This document shows, piece after piece, positions 26,897-35,860 of a stretch of DNA of 64,000 nt; the first letter of the stretch is position 1, and the number at the start of each line of letters is the position of its first letter. Location of the stretch: assembly GCF_025403485.1 (NCBI RefSeq), contig NZ_CP099966.1, positions 4,462,501-4,526,500 on the forward strand. The letters run 5' to 3'. The stretch comes from Chryseobacterium paludis (GTDB lineage: Bacteria; Bacteroidota; Bacteroidia; Flavobacteriales; Weeksellaceae). The notes beneath the pieces were generated by a model that was not told where the DNA came from, ran no database searches, and saw nothing but the letters and a program-made list of their open reading frames with translations. Position numbers and translations under genes: made by a program.

Positions 26897-27030
26897 AATA
26901 TTTATTTTTTACATGGTTATAGTATCAAAAGTGTGACCAATTCATTATAAAATCTGTCAAAATGAACAGATAAAAAGTTAAATTATAGTTAAATGAAAAT
27001 CCATTATTTTTTTTTATGTGGATATTTCAT

Positions 27031-28677
27031 CTAACGGCCGGTCTTTATGTATTCTAGGGCTCTTTCCAAAACTTCATCTTTTCCTTCTTTTATTCCTTTT
27101 AAAGTAGGTTTAATGATAATGTCCGGGATAATTCCAATCCTTTGGGTTTCTCTTTGATCCGGGTAATATGCACCAAGACCTGTGAAGCTGGTTTCTAAGC
27201 CTGCAATTTTAAACCTAATGACATCTCCGTTGGCTCCGGAAGTGTAACTTCCGATCGTTTTTGCTTTAGGATGCTGCTTAAACATCATCGTTGTGGTCTC
27301 CGCCTGGCTCTGAGTATTCTCATCTATCAAAACTACTACATTTCCTTTATAATAATCATCATTTTTTCTTCCAATACTATTTTTTCTACTATAAAACATA
27401 CCCGGATAAGTGGTTTCAGGGAAATTAAACTGATAATATATGATTGTCTCCGGAAGAAACAGTAAACTTAATGGTCTGATTGTTTGCCTAGGATAATTTC
27501 TTAAGTCGAAAATAATTGATCCGGTTGTCTTTAGATTTTGATACATTTCATTTAAATCTTCTCTTTCAATAATACCCATATCAACATAACCTATTTTTTT
27601 ATCCTGATCGTAAAATCTCCATTTTTCAGGTGCTGCTTTCTTTTCATAAATTATATCTTTTAAAAGATATGTTTTTACCTTGAGAGCAATATTTTGTCCG
27701 TTCCTTTCCAGTTTAACTTCTATACTATCATTGTTGGAGAAAAGAAAGAGATTCTTTACCTTTTTTATTTTCCCCCATGAGTTTGAAGCTGGAATATATT
27801 TTGAAAATCCATTGACTATTTGTGGAATGGTTTTACCATTAATGTCATAAATTATGTCTCCGGGTTCTAATAAAGATCTTTCTTTCTTATATATAGTAGA
27901 ATTAATTTTGGTGACGATCAGTTTCCCTTCTGCATAAGAATATTCTACAGGTACTTTCCTTCTTCCGTATTGATTTAAACTAATTAATGGTGAAAATAAA
28001 AAAGCATGAGAATCATCAGTTTTTGTGACCAATTCTGCTAATGTTAAATGGTAATTTACATCATTATCTATACTTATAAATTTAGGAATCATTTCTTTTA
28101 AAACATCATTCCAATTTTGATCTGTTTCGTATTTATAGGGAAAGAAATATTCTACAAAATTCCAATATCTGAATAACTCCAAAAGAGCAATTTTCCTGGA
28201 GATAAATTTTGAGCCCAGTGAGTCATCATTTCTGAAAAATATTTTTCTTCCTCCTTTTCCAAAATAATAGGGCTCTCCGATATATCTGTTTTTTTCGATA
28301 AATTGAAGTTTGTCAATCACTTCTGGACTGAATATATCTTCATTTTTCGTCCAGTCTAAATTAAAGTTCTTCACAAAATATACCTTGTTGTTATCAAATT
28401 TACAGGATGGACAACTGTCAACCTGTCCAAGATTGTCAAGCCATTGAGAAAAAAACACATTCAGTTGATTTTTATCATGAATTGTTTCAAGTTCTTCTAT
28501 TTTATCAATCAATTGTTTGTCCCAGTCGAATGTACCCTTAGCAACATGAGGGTGATAATATTTTAAGAATCCCCATACTTTACAAAGGGATTCCAGCTTT
28601 TGGGTTTCTGAAACCATTTGAGCAGAAAAAGTATTTATACTTAAAAATAATAAAAGTAATGTAGAGAGTATCCTCAT
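27031..28677 (-). CDS. S41 family (C-terminal processing type) peptidase, exported
   Basis: Predicted periplasmic or surface serine protease. A signal peptide (MRILSTLLLLFLSINTFSA, about residues 1-19) is followed by a family-specific N-region (KVWGFLKYYHPHVAKG, repeated in kind as FRYWNFVEYFFPYKY). A PDZ-like stretch follows with SLLEPGDIIYDINGKTIPQ near 270. The catalytic domain has IIFDLRNYPRQT, then VVLIDENTQSQAETTTMM with the Ser in SQAE near 455 and the FKQHPKAKTIGSYTSGANG strand. The length of 548 fits this Bacteroidota subgroup. It is a single-gene unit divergent from the HD-domain gene; the target is unknown. Confidence 0.88.
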   Translation of the reverse strand: MRILSTLLLLFLSINTFSAQMVSETQKLESLCKVWGFLKYYHPHVAKGTFDWDKQLIDKIEELETIHDKNQLNVFFSQWLDNLGQVDSCPSCKFDNNKVYFVKNFNLDWTKNEDIFSPEVIDKLQFIEKNRYIGEPYYFGKGGRKIFFRNDDSLGSKFISRKIALLELFRYWNFVEYFFPYKYETDQNWNDVLKEMIPKFISIDNDVNYHLTLAELVTKTDDSHAFLFSPLISLNQYGRRKVPVEYSYAEGKLIVTKINSTIYKKERSLLEPGDIIYDINGKTIPQIVNGFSKYIPASNSWGKIKKVKNLFLFSNNDSIEVKLERNGQNIALKVKTYLLKDIIYEKKAAPEKWRFYDQDKKIGYVDMGIIEREDLNEMYQNLKTTGSIIFDLRNYPRQTIRPLSLLFLPETIIYYQFNFPETTYPGMFYSRKNSIGRKNDDYYKGNVVVLIDENTQSQAETTTMMFKQHPKAKTIGSYTSGANGDVIRFKIAGLETSFTGLGAYYPDQRETQRIGIIPDIIIKPTLKGIKEGKDEVLERALEYIKTGR

Positions 28678-28702
28678 TCAATGGGTTCGTTTATTAAAGA
28701 CT

Positions 28703-28710
28703 CAAAGATA
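28703..28710 (-). promoter_or_regulatory. -7 box of the S41 peptidase gene
   Basis: Minus-strand TATCTTTG, 25 bases upstream of the ATG at 28677. Confidence 0.65.
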
Positions 28711-28768
28711 AAAATCTCTACCTAATGATCTATGGTTTACAAAATTAAAGCCTAAGATTAAATTTCCC

Positions 28769-28776
28769 TAACTTTG
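28769..28776 (+). promoter_or_regulatory. -7 box of the HD-domain gene
   Basis: TAACTTTG, matching TAnnTTTG, 23 bases before the ATG at 28800. With the minus-strand box at 28703 it makes a divergent promoter region of 122 bases. Confidence 0.6.
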
Positions 28777-28799
28777 TTTACTAATACTTCAGTTATCAA

Positions 28800-30026
28800 A
28801 TGCAGAATAAGCTAAAAATTATCAACGATCCCGTTCATGGATTTATCAAAATTCCCCACGAAATTTTATTTGATATTATCGAACATCCCTATTTTCAAAG
28901 ATTAAGAAGGATTTCTCAGACTGGTCTTCTCAATTTGATTTTTCCAGGAGCTACGCATACGAGGTTTCACCATGCTATCGGTGCCATGCATTTGATGTTC
29001 ACTGCACTGGAAACATTAAAGCAAAAAGGAGTTAAAATATCTGACGAAGAAGAAAAAGGAGCCATGTTAGCGATCTTAATGCATGATATTGGTCATGGGC
29101 CATTTTCTCACGCTTTGGAAAGCATGCTGATGGATGATTGGCATCATGAAAATCTTTCATTATTATTAATGAATAGGTTGAATGAAATGTTTGATGGTCA
29201 GCTTTCCATAGCTATTGAAATGTTTCAGGGGCAATACCATAGAAAATTTTTCAATCAACTAATATCTTCTCAACTGGATGTTGACCGTTTGGATTATTTA
29301 AAAAGAGACAGCTTTTTTACAGGAGTTTCTGAAGGAAATATTAATACCCAACGAATCATCTCTATGATGAATGTTTGTGAAGAGGGCGAATTAGTAATAG
29401 ACGCGAAAGGGATTTACTCCATTGAAAACTTTTTGACGGCAAGAATGTTTATGTATTGGCAGGTATATTACCATAAAACATCTGCTTTAGCTGAATTTAT
29501 TCTGGTTAAAATTTTAGAAAGAGCAAAATATTTGGTTTCAAAAGGCATAGATTTACCGGCTACTGAAAATTTGAAATACTTTTTATATAGAGAAAAGAGT
29601 GCAGCAACAGATGAAGATGTTGAAAGATTTACACAATTGGACGATAATGATGTGATTCAAGCCATGAAATTATGGCAGAATTCTGATGATTTTATTTTGT
29701 CATATTGGTGTAAGTGCGTGATTAAGAGAGATCTTCCTAAAACAATTATTTCATCGCATCCATTTGATAAAACACTTGTTGAAGAAAAAATAAAAAACAC
29801 CAATGAGTTTTTTAATATTGATAATGGTGCTGAATTAGTTCATGAGATTAAGAGAAAACTTTTGCCTTACAACACCAAAATGCAACCGATCTACTTACTA
29901 CAGAAAAATGGTACGAAAATAAGGCTGGATGAGTCTGAAGATCAGCTTTTATCAGGCTTAATAGTAAATAAGACCAAAAGATATATTTTAACATTTCCAA
30001 GAGATTTATCCAAAATAAATTCTTAA
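28800..30026 (+). CDS. HD-domain phosphohydrolase (dNTPase-like)
   Basis: Metal-dependent nucleotide hydrolase of the HD/dGTPase-like superfamily, probably cytoplasmic. NDPVHGFIKIPHEI opens the protein, RLRRISQTGLLNLIFPGATH and TRFHHAIGAMHL give the first His, and AILMHDIGHGPFSHALE near residue 95 is the HD pair with the downstream His. SSQLDVDRLDYLKRDSFFTG carries the last metal Asp. At 408 residues it matches the widespread Bacteroidota HD protein found just upstream of lpxD. It is not long enough, nor close enough in sequence, to be Dgt itself; substrate unknown. Confidence 0.88.
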   Translation: MQNKLKIINDPVHGFIKIPHEILFDIIEHPYFQRLRRISQTGLLNLIFPGATHTRFHHAIGAMHLMFTALETLKQKGVKISDEEEKGAMLAILMHDIGHGPFSHALESMLMDDWHHENLSLLLMNRLNEMFDGQLSIAIEMFQGQYHRKFFNQLISSQLDVDRLDYLKRDSFFTGVSEGNINTQRIISMMNVCEEGELVIDAKGIYSIENFLTARMFMYWQVYYHKTSALAEFILVKILERAKYLVSKGIDLPATENLKYFLYREKSAATDEDVERFTQLDDNDVIQAMKLWQNSDDFILSYWCKCVIKRDLPKTIISSHPFDKTLVEEKIKNTNEFFNIDNGAELVHEIKRKLLPYNTKMQPIYLLQKNGTKIRLDESEDQLLSGLIVNKTKRYILTFPRDLSKINS

Positions 30027-30084
30027 AGAATATTAAAATTAACGATCGTAAAACTAAAAAATGTTTACGAATAATAGAATTTCT

Positions 30085-30092
30085 TATCTTTG
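30085..30092 (+). promoter_or_regulatory. -7 box of the lpxD operon, giving a leaderless transcript
   Basis: TATCTTTG ends only 6 bases before the lpxD ATG at 30099. Since transcription normally begins about 5-7 bases after this box, the message should start at or next to the ATG. Confidence 0.65.
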
Positions 30093-30098
30093 CAGAAT

Positions 30099-31130
30099 AT
30101 GGAATTTACAGCTTCGCAAATTGCAAGTTTTATTGACGGAAAAATAATAGGTGATGAAAATGCACTTATTAGTGGCGTTTCACCAATTGAAAATGGGGAA
30201 TCGGGGCATCTTTCTTTTATAGCTCAAGATCGATTTTCTCACTATTTGGATACTTCAAAGTGCTCAGTAATTATTGCTTCTGAAAAACTTATTGTAAAGG
30301 ATTCTTACAATGCTACCATAATTGCCGTAAAAGATGCTTATTTGTCTTTTCAGGTTCTGATGAATTTATATCAGGAAATGCAAGGTAAAAAAGAGGGTGT
30401 TGAAGATGGCGCATCTATTCATGATACTGCCGTTATTGCTGATAAGGTATATATTGGAGCTTTTACTTATGTTTCAGAAAAAGCCAAAATTGGTGAAGGA
30501 ACACAAATTTATCCGCAAGTATACATTGGCAAGGGAGTAAAAATAGGTAAAAACTGTAAAATTGATAGCGGAGCAAGAATCTACGATTATTGTATTATAG
30601 GAGATAACTGCGTGATTCATTCTAATACTGTAGTAGGTGGTGATGGATTTGGTTTCCAACCAACACCGGAAGGATTTAAGAAAATTCCTCAGCTCGGAAA
30701 TGTTATCATTGAAGATGACGTAGAAATAGGTTCAAACTGTAGTATAGACAGAGCCACTATTGGTTCTACTATCATTGGGAAAGGAACTAAAATAGATAAC
30801 TTAATTCAAATAGCACACAACGTAAAGATTGGTCAGAACAATGTGATTGCAGCTCAGGCAGGAATTGCAGGGTCTACAACTATTGGCGACTGGAACCAGA
30901 TTGGTGGGCAAGTAGGCGTGGTTGGTCATATTAAAATAGGCAATCAGGTCAAAATTCAGGCACAAAGTGGGGTGAATTCCAGCGTTAATGACAAAGAAAC
31001 ATTATATGGTTCACCAGCAATAAGCTATAATGACTACCTTAGAAATTATGTTCATTTCAGAAACTTTACTGAAATTGTAGGACGAATAAATAATCTTGAG
31101 AATACCTCAAAAGATAATACTAATGAGTGA
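30099..31130 (+). CDS. lpxD: UDP-3-O-(3-hydroxyacyl)glucosamine N-acyltransferase
   Basis: Third step of lipid A synthesis: N-acylation of UDP-3-O-acyl-glucosamine from acyl-ACP. The N-terminal uridine-binding domain (MEFTASQIASFIDGKIIG, FIAQDRFSHYL) precedes a long left-handed beta-helix (residues about 100-300) with VVGGDGFGFQPTPEGFKKIP and the catalytic His in LIQIAHNVKIGQNN. A C-terminal helix (YLRNYVHFRNFTEIVGRI) completes the fold. The ATG at 30099 is chosen over an in-frame TTG at 30090, which lies inside the -7 box. The length of 343 is standard. It overlaps lpxC-fabZ by 8 bases. Confidence 0.95.
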   Translation: MEFTASQIASFIDGKIIGDENALISGVSPIENGESGHLSFIAQDRFSHYLDTSKCSVIIASEKLIVKDSYNATIIAVKDAYLSFQVLMNLYQEMQGKKEGVEDGASIHDTAVIADKVYIGAFTYVSEKAKIGEGTQIYPQVYIGKGVKIGKNCKIDSGARIYDYCIIGDNCVIHSNTVVGGDGFGFQPTPEGFKKIPQLGNVIIEDDVEIGSNCSIDRATIGSTIIGKGTKIDNLIQIAHNVKIGQNNVIAAQAGIAGSTTIGDWNQIGGQVGVVGHIKIGNQVKIQAQSGVNSSVNDKETLYGSPAISYNDYLRNYVHFRNFTEIVGRINNLENTSKDNTNE

Positions 31131-32520
31131 TATGCAAAAAACACTTCAGCAAGAGGTTACTCTTTCTGGAATTGGCCTTCATACTGGTAAAGAAGTAAAA
31201 CTTACCATTAAACCTGCTAAAGAAAATACAGGTTTTGTTTTTGTAAGAACCGATTTAGAGGGACATCCCCAAGTCGAAGCTGATGTTAATTATGTTGTAG
31301 CAACTGAAAGAGGGACAACCTTAGAAAAATTAGGTGTAAAAATCAATACTTGTGAACATCTTCTTGCAGCTTTAGTTGGTTGTGATATAGATAACGCAAT
31401 ATTGGAAATGGATGCTTCTGAGCCGCCTATCATGGATGGTTCTTCAAAGTTTTTTGTTGAAGCTATCGAAAGTGTGGGTGTTGTAGAGCAAGCAGTTGTT
31501 CGAGAATATCTTGTCGTTAAAGAAGTTCTTAGTTATACAGACCCTGCAACAGGTTCTGAGATCACGATTATTCCATCAGATAATTACGAAATTACAACAA
31601 TGGTAGATTTTGGGACCAAAGTATTGGGTACTCAAAATGCTACACTTAAAAATATTTCAGAATTTAAGGAGGAAATTTCATCAGCACGAACATTCAGCTT
31701 TTTGCATGAATTAGAAATGCTTTTAGATCATGGCTTAATTAAAGGAGGGGATATTTCTAATGCAATTGTATATGTCGATAAAGATTTAACCCCAGATACA
31801 ACTGAAAAGTTAAAGAAGGCATTTGGGAAAGACAATGTTTCTATCAGACCAAATGGCATTCTTGATAATCTTACTTTAAATTACCCTAACGAAGCGGCAA
31901 GACATAAATTACTTGATGTGATTGGTGATTTAGCTTTAGCTGGAGTTAAAATAAAAGGTAAAGTAATTGCTAATAAGCCCGGACATTTTGTAAATACTCA
32001 ATTTGCAAAAAAACTCAATCGTCAGTGGAAATTGCAAAAAAAGAAAAATGTGCCTGATTTTGATTTAACAAAAGAACCGGTTTTTGATATCAACGGAATT
32101 ATGAAGTTGATGCCTCACAGACCACCATTCTTATTAATAGATAAAATTCTTGAACTTTCTGACTCTCATGTGGTAGGATTGAAGAATGTTACAATGAATG
32201 AACCTTTCTTTGTTGGACATTTTCCTAAAGAACCGGTAATGCCAGGTGTTTTACAGGTGGAAGCTTTAGCACAAACAGGTGGGATTTTAGTTTTGGCTAG
32301 TGTTCCGGATCCTGAAAATTATTCTACTTATTTCATTAAAATGGATAAAGTAAAATTTAAAAGAAAAGTAGTTCCTGGAGATACTATGATTTTCAAAATT
32401 GAGTTGATAGAGCCCATCAGACGAGGTATCGTTCATATGCAAGGATATGGATATGTAGGAGATACAGTGGCTGTCGAGGCCGAATTAATGGCTCAAGTTG
32501 CAAAAAATAAAGTTGATTAA
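31123..32520 (+). CDS. lpxC/fabZ: Bifunctional LpxC deacetylase / FabZ 3-hydroxyacyl-ACP dehydratase
   Basis: Fusion typical of Bacteroidota. Residues about 4-310 are the zinc deacetylase LpxC, the committed step of lipid A synthesis (SGIGLHTGKEVKL; CEHLLAALVG with a Zn His; ARTFSFLHELEML; HKLLDVIGDLAL with Zn His and Asp; KPGHFVNTQFAKKL with the catalytic His). Residues about 320-465 are FabZ, which dehydrates 3-hydroxyacyl-ACP (LMPHRPPFLLIDKILE; EPFFVGHFPKEPVMPGVLQ with the active His, then the Glu in QVEALAQTGG). Both active sites look intact. The start at 31123 overlaps the lpxD stop (ATGAGTGA); a Met at 31132 is possible. lpxA begins directly after its stop codon. Confidence 0.96.
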   Translation: MSDMQKTLQQEVTLSGIGLHTGKEVKLTIKPAKENTGFVFVRTDLEGHPQVEADVNYVVATERGTTLEKLGVKINTCEHLLAALVGCDIDNAILEMDASEPPIMDGSSKFFVEAIESVGVVEQAVVREYLVVKEVLSYTDPATGSEITIIPSDNYEITTMVDFGTKVLGTQNATLKNISEFKEEISSARTFSFLHELEMLLDHGLIKGGDISNAIVYVDKDLTPDTTEKLKKAFGKDNVSIRPNGILDNLTLNYPNEAARHKLLDVIGDLALAGVKIKGKVIANKPGHFVNTQFAKKLNRQWKLQKKKNVPDFDLTKEPVFDINGIMKLMPHRPPFLLIDKILELSDSHVVGLKNVTMNEPFFVGHFPKEPVMPGVLQVEALAQTGGILVLASVPDPENYSTYFIKMDKVKFKRKVVPGDTMIFKIELIEPIRRGIVHMQGYGYVGDTVAVEAELMAQVAKNKVD

Positions 32521-33309
32521 ATGGTTCATCAATTAGCAGCCGTAGATAAACGCGCAAAAATCAGCAAAAATGTAATCGTAGAACCTTTTACTACTATTGC
32601 AGGGGACGTGGAAATTGGAGAAGGAACTTGGATTGGTCCCAATGTTACCATCATGGATGGAGCAAGAATAGGCAAAAATTGTAGAATTTTTCCCGGAACG
32701 GTAATTTCTGCAATTCCGCAGGATTTAAAGTTTGATGGAGAAGATACTCAGGTAATTATCGGAGATGAAACTACAATAAGAGAGTGCGTAACAGTGAACA
32801 GGGGTACAAAAGCCCTTGGATTTACCAAAATTGGTAAAAACTGTCTCATCATGGCAACTTCTCACATTGCACACGATTGCGTTATCGGAGATCATGTTAT
32901 CATCGTAAACGGTTGTGGTATTGCTGGTCATGTAGAAATAGGTGATTATACAGTAATGGGTGGCCTTAGTGCAGTTCATCAGTTTGGTAAAATTGGAAAA
33001 CATGTTATGATTTCTGGTGGAACACTGGTAAGAAAGGATATTCCGCCCTATGTAAAAGTAGCAAGAGAGCCAATGGCTTATGCCGGAATTAATTCAGTGG
33101 GTCTGAGAAGAAGAGGATTTACAAACGAGAAAATTTTTGAGATCCAAAAGATATATAGAGCTATTTTCCAAATGAAAATGAATGTCTCTCAGGCAATCAC
33201 TCATATTGAGAAAGAAATGCTACCAACCGCTGAAAGAGATGAAATTCTCCAGTTTATTCAAAACTCTCCTAGAGGTATTGTAAAAGGATATGGTACCGGA
33301 AAGGAGTAA
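32521..33309 (+). CDS. lpxA: Acyl-ACP:UDP-N-acetylglucosamine O-acyltransferase
   Basis: First step of lipid A synthesis. The left-handed beta-helix covers residues 1-190 (RAKISKNVIVEPFTTIAGDV; GEGTWIGPNVTIMDGARIG), with the catalytic His in ATSHIAHDCVIGDHV near residue 120 and the GLSAVHQFGKIGKHVMISG segment. The C-terminal helical domain (SVGLRRRGFTNEKIFEIQ) is complete. The 262-residue length is standard. It starts at the base after the lpxC/fabZ stop codon, so translation is coupled, and is followed by efp after 34 bases. Confidence 0.96.
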   Translation: MVHQLAAVDKRAKISKNVIVEPFTTIAGDVEIGEGTWIGPNVTIMDGARIGKNCRIFPGTVISAIPQDLKFDGEDTQVIIGDETTIRECVTVNRGTKALGFTKIGKNCLIMATSHIAHDCVIGDHVIIVNGCGIAGHVEIGDYTVMGGLSAVHQFGKIGKHVMISGGTLVRKDIPPYVKVAREPMAYAGINSVGLRRRGFTNEKIFEIQKIYRAIFQMKMNVSQAITHIEKEMLPTAERDEILQFIQNSPRGIVKGYGTGKE

Positions 33310-33343
33310 TTAAATAAAAATAAAAAAGATAATATAAAAATTA

Positions 33344-33907
33344 ATGGCAACAAGTAACGATATAAGAAAAGGACTTTGCATTGAATTTAGCAATGATATT
33401 TTCAAAGTAATTGAATTTCTTCACGTAAAACCAGGTAAAGGACCGGCTTTCGTTAGAACAAAATTGAAGTCAGTGACGAATGGAAAAGTACTTGATAACA
33501 CTTTTTCTGCAGGTCATAAAATTGATGAAGTAAAAGTAATTACGAGAAAATTCCAATATCTTTATGACGATGAGAATGGATTCCATTTCATGAATAATGA
33601 TGATTTCTCTCAATTATACATCGATAAAGAAATGATTGAAAATTCTCAGTTTATGAAAGCTGGTGAAGAAGTAACGATCATTTTAAAAGAATCTGATGAA
33701 ACTCCACTTTCTGCTGAACTTCCACAGTCTGTATTTTTAGATGTTATCGAAGCAGATCCAGGAGTGAAAGGAAATACAGCTACTAATGCTCTTAAAAATG
33801 CAATCGTTGAAACAGGAGCAAGAGTGATGGTACCACTGTTCATAGAACCAGGAGACAGAATCAAAGTAAGTACTGAAGATGGTTCTTACTTGGAAAGAGT
33901 AAAATAA
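33344..33907 (+). CDS. efp: Elongation factor P
   Basis: Translation factor that relieves ribosome stalling at proline runs. Three-domain eIF5A-like protein of 187 residues: KOW-like N-domain with the ribosome-facing loop VKPGKGPAFVRTK, in which Lys32 occupies the modified position; OB domains with YLYDDENGFHFMNNDDF and VIEADPGVKGNTATNALKNA near the end. No EpmA or other modification enzyme is in the window. Its place between lpxA and a second lpxD is conserved in Flavobacteriia as far as I know. A hairpin terminator follows, so the lpxD-lpxC-lpxA-efp run probably ends here at least partly. Confidence 0.96.
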   Translation: MATSNDIRKGLCIEFSNDIFKVIEFLHVKPGKGPAFVRTKLKSVTNGKVLDNTFSAGHKIDEVKVITRKFQYLYDDENGFHFMNNDDFSQLYIDKEMIENSQFMKAGEEVTIILKESDETPLSAELPQSVFLDVIEADPGVKGNTATNALKNAIVETGARVMVPLFIEPGDRIKVSTEDGSYLERVK

Positions 33908-33922
33908 TAATACAATTTATAT

Positions 33923-33957
33923 AAATTCGGTCTGCATTTGCAGTCCGAATTTTGTTT
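33923..33957 (+). terminator. Hairpin terminator after efp
   Basis: Stem AAATTCGG-T-CTGC / GCAG-T-CCGAATTT with one T-T mismatch and loop ATTT, followed by a T-rich tail (TTGTTTT). It covers a TTG at 33938 that would otherwise extend the next open frame. Confidence 0.75.
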
Positions 33958-33976
33958 TACAAGAAAAATATTTTTT

Positions 33977-34879
33977 ATGAGATTTCATTCTCCACAAAAA
34001 CTTAAAACAATTGCTGATTTAATTTCAGCGAAATTTGTTGGTTCTGATGATTTTGAAGTGCTGGGAACTAATGAAATTCACATGGTAAAACCGGGGGAGA
34101 TCGTTTTTGTTAATCATCCGAAATACTATGATAAAGCATTAAATTCTGCAGCAACAATTATTCTTATCGATAAAGAAGTGGATTGCCCGGAAGGGAAAGC
34201 TCTATTAGTTTCAGATGATCCTTTCAGGGATTTTAATCTTATCAATACCCATTTTACAAGAATATATAATTTCACCGAAGAACTTCATGATATAGAGATC
34301 GGTGAGGGGACTAAGGTTCATTCTACCGCAGTTATAGGCAACAACGTGAGAATTGGAAAGAATAGTCTTATTTTTCCAAATGTAGTTATTGGTGACAGAA
34401 CGATTATTGGGGATAATGTAGTCATTCAATCAGGGACGGTTTTAGGTGGTGATGCATTCTATTACCGTAAGCTTAATGGTAATTTTGACCGCTTAATATC
34501 TGTTGGTAACGTTATCATAGAAAACAACGTTGAAATAGGAAATAACTGTACAATCGACAGAGGAGTTACAGATTCTACGATTATAGGTGAAGGTTCTGTT
34601 TTAGATAATCAAATTCAGATTGGACACGATACCATAATTGGAAAAAAATGTCTGATCGCTTCTCAGGTGGGAATTGCCGGCTGTTGTATAATTGGAGATG
34701 AGGTAACATTATGGGGACAGGTTGGAATTGCTTCTGGAAATAAGATCGAAGGTGGATCTGTGCTTTTAGGAAAGACTGGTGTAAATAGAGATCTTGAAAA
34801 AGGTACCTACATTGGTATGTTTGCAGAAGATTTCAAAACCTATTTGAAAAAAGAAGTAAAACTGAGAAATCTCAAATAA
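33977..34879 (+). CDS. Second LpxD-like N-acyltransferase
   Basis: LpxD paralogue of 300 residues, shorter than the gene at 30099. It has the N-terminal domain ([35 protein letters not shown]) and a beta-helix with [18 protein letters not shown], where the canonical protein has GGDGFGFQ, and [19 protein letters not shown] with the catalytic-type His kept. It lacks most of the C-terminal ACP-binding helix. Start at 33977: the upstream TTG lies in the efp terminator. Such a second copy next to efp and sucD is common in Flavobacteriia; its acceptor is unproven and may be another surface glycolipid or amino sugar. Confidence 0.85.
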   Translation: MRFHSPQKLKTIADLISAKFVGSDDFEVLGTNEIHMVKPGEIVFVNHPKYYDKALNSAATIILIDKEVDCPEGKALLVSDDPFRDFNLINTHFTRIYNFTEELHDIEIGEGTKVHSTAVIGNNVRIGKNSLIFPNVVIGDRTIIGDNVVIQSGTVLGGDAFYYRKLNGNFDRLISVGNVIIENNVEIGNNCTIDRGVTDSTIIGEGSVLDNQIQIGHDTIIGKKCLIASQVGIAGCCIIGDEVTLWGQVGIASGNKIEGGSVLLGKTGVNRDLEKGTYIGMFAEDFKTYLKKEVKLRNLK

Positions 34880-34919
34880 ACAATTCACAAGGTTTTATTT
34901 AAAATCAAAGAAAAATAAG

Positions 34920-34927
34920 TAAATTTG
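34920..34927 (+). promoter_or_regulatory. -7 box of sucD
   Basis: TAAATTTG, matching TAnnTTTG, 43 bases before the sucD ATG at 34971. Confidence 0.6.
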
Positions 34928-34970
34928 TGAGCATTAATAAAATAGTAAATAAATTAAAAACAACAATAAA

Positions 34971-35843
34971 ATGTCAATTTTAGTAAACAAAGATTCTAAA
35001 GTAATTGTACAAGGATTTACAGGGAACGAAGGTACTTTCCATGCTGGCCAGATGATTGAATACGGAACCAATGTAGTAGGTGGAGTTACTCCAGGAAAAG
35101 GAGGAAGCGAGCACTTAGGGAAGCCTGTATTTAATACGGTTGCTGATGCTGTTTCAAAAGCAGGAGCTAACGTAAGTATTATTTTCGTACCACCTGCATT
35201 TGCTGCTGATGCTATTATGGAAGCTGCTGAGGCTGGAATTAAAGTTATCGTATGTATTACTGAGGGAATTCCTGTAGCAGATATGGTAAAAGTAAAATCT
35301 TACATCGCTGATAGAGATTGTAGATTGATCGGACCAAACTGCCCTGGAATCATTACTTCAGAAGAAGCTAAAATTGGTATTATGCCAGGTTTCGTTTTCA
35401 AAAAAGGTAAAGTAGGTATCGTTTCTAAATCTGGAACTCTTACTTATGAAGCTGCAGATCAGGTTGTAAGAGCTGGTTTCGGTATTTCTACAGCTATTGG
35501 TATCGGTGGAGACCCAATTATTGGGACTACTACAAGAGAAGCTTTGGAATTGTTCATCAATGATCCTGAAACAGAAGCGGTAGTAATGATCGGTGAAATT
35601 GGTGGTGGACTAGAGGCTGAAGCTGCAAGATGGTATAAAGCAAGTGGTTCTACTAAACCTGTAGTTGGTTTTATTGCAGGACAAACTGCACCTAAAGGAA
35701 GAACAATGGGACATGCAGGAGCTATTGTAGGAGGTGATGAAGATACAGCGCAGGCAAAAATGGAAATCATGAGAGAAAACGGAATCAACGTTGTAGATTC
35801 TCCGGCTGATATTGGTGTTACTGTTGCAAAAGTATTAGCATAA
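34971..35843 (+). CDS. sucD: Succinyl-CoA ligase, alpha subunit
   Basis: Citrate-cycle enzyme subunit that binds CoA and carries the phosphohistidine. [18 protein letters not shown] and [14 protein letters not shown] form the CoA-binding N-domain; [21 protein letters not shown] and [17 protein letters not shown] follow; [17 protein letters not shown] near residue 245 holds the phosphorylated His. The 290-residue length is standard. The beta subunit gene sucC is not in the window, as is usual in this class. An outer-membrane barrel gene follows 17 bases later. Confidence 0.96.
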   Translation: MSILVNKDSKVIVQGFTGNEGTFHAGQMIEYGTNVVGGVTPGKGGSEHLGKPVFNTVADAVSKAGANVSIIFVPPAFAADAIMEAAEAGIKVIVCITEGIPVADMVKVKSYIADRDCRLIGPNCPGIITSEEAKIGIMPGFVFKKGKVGIVSKSGTLTYEAADQVVRAGFGISTAIGIGGDPIIGTTTREALELFINDPETEAVVMIGEIGGGLEAEAARWYKASGSTKPVVGFIAGQTAPKGRTMGHAGAIVGGDEDTAQAKMEIMRENGINVVDSPADIGVTVAKVLA

Positions 35844-35860
35844 TCATAAACAAAAACAAT

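Noticed and set aside
35459..35788. 109-codon minus-strand open frame within sucD
   Set aside because: It is antisense to a highly conserved gene and has the Ala/Pro/Ser-rich look of a shadow frame.
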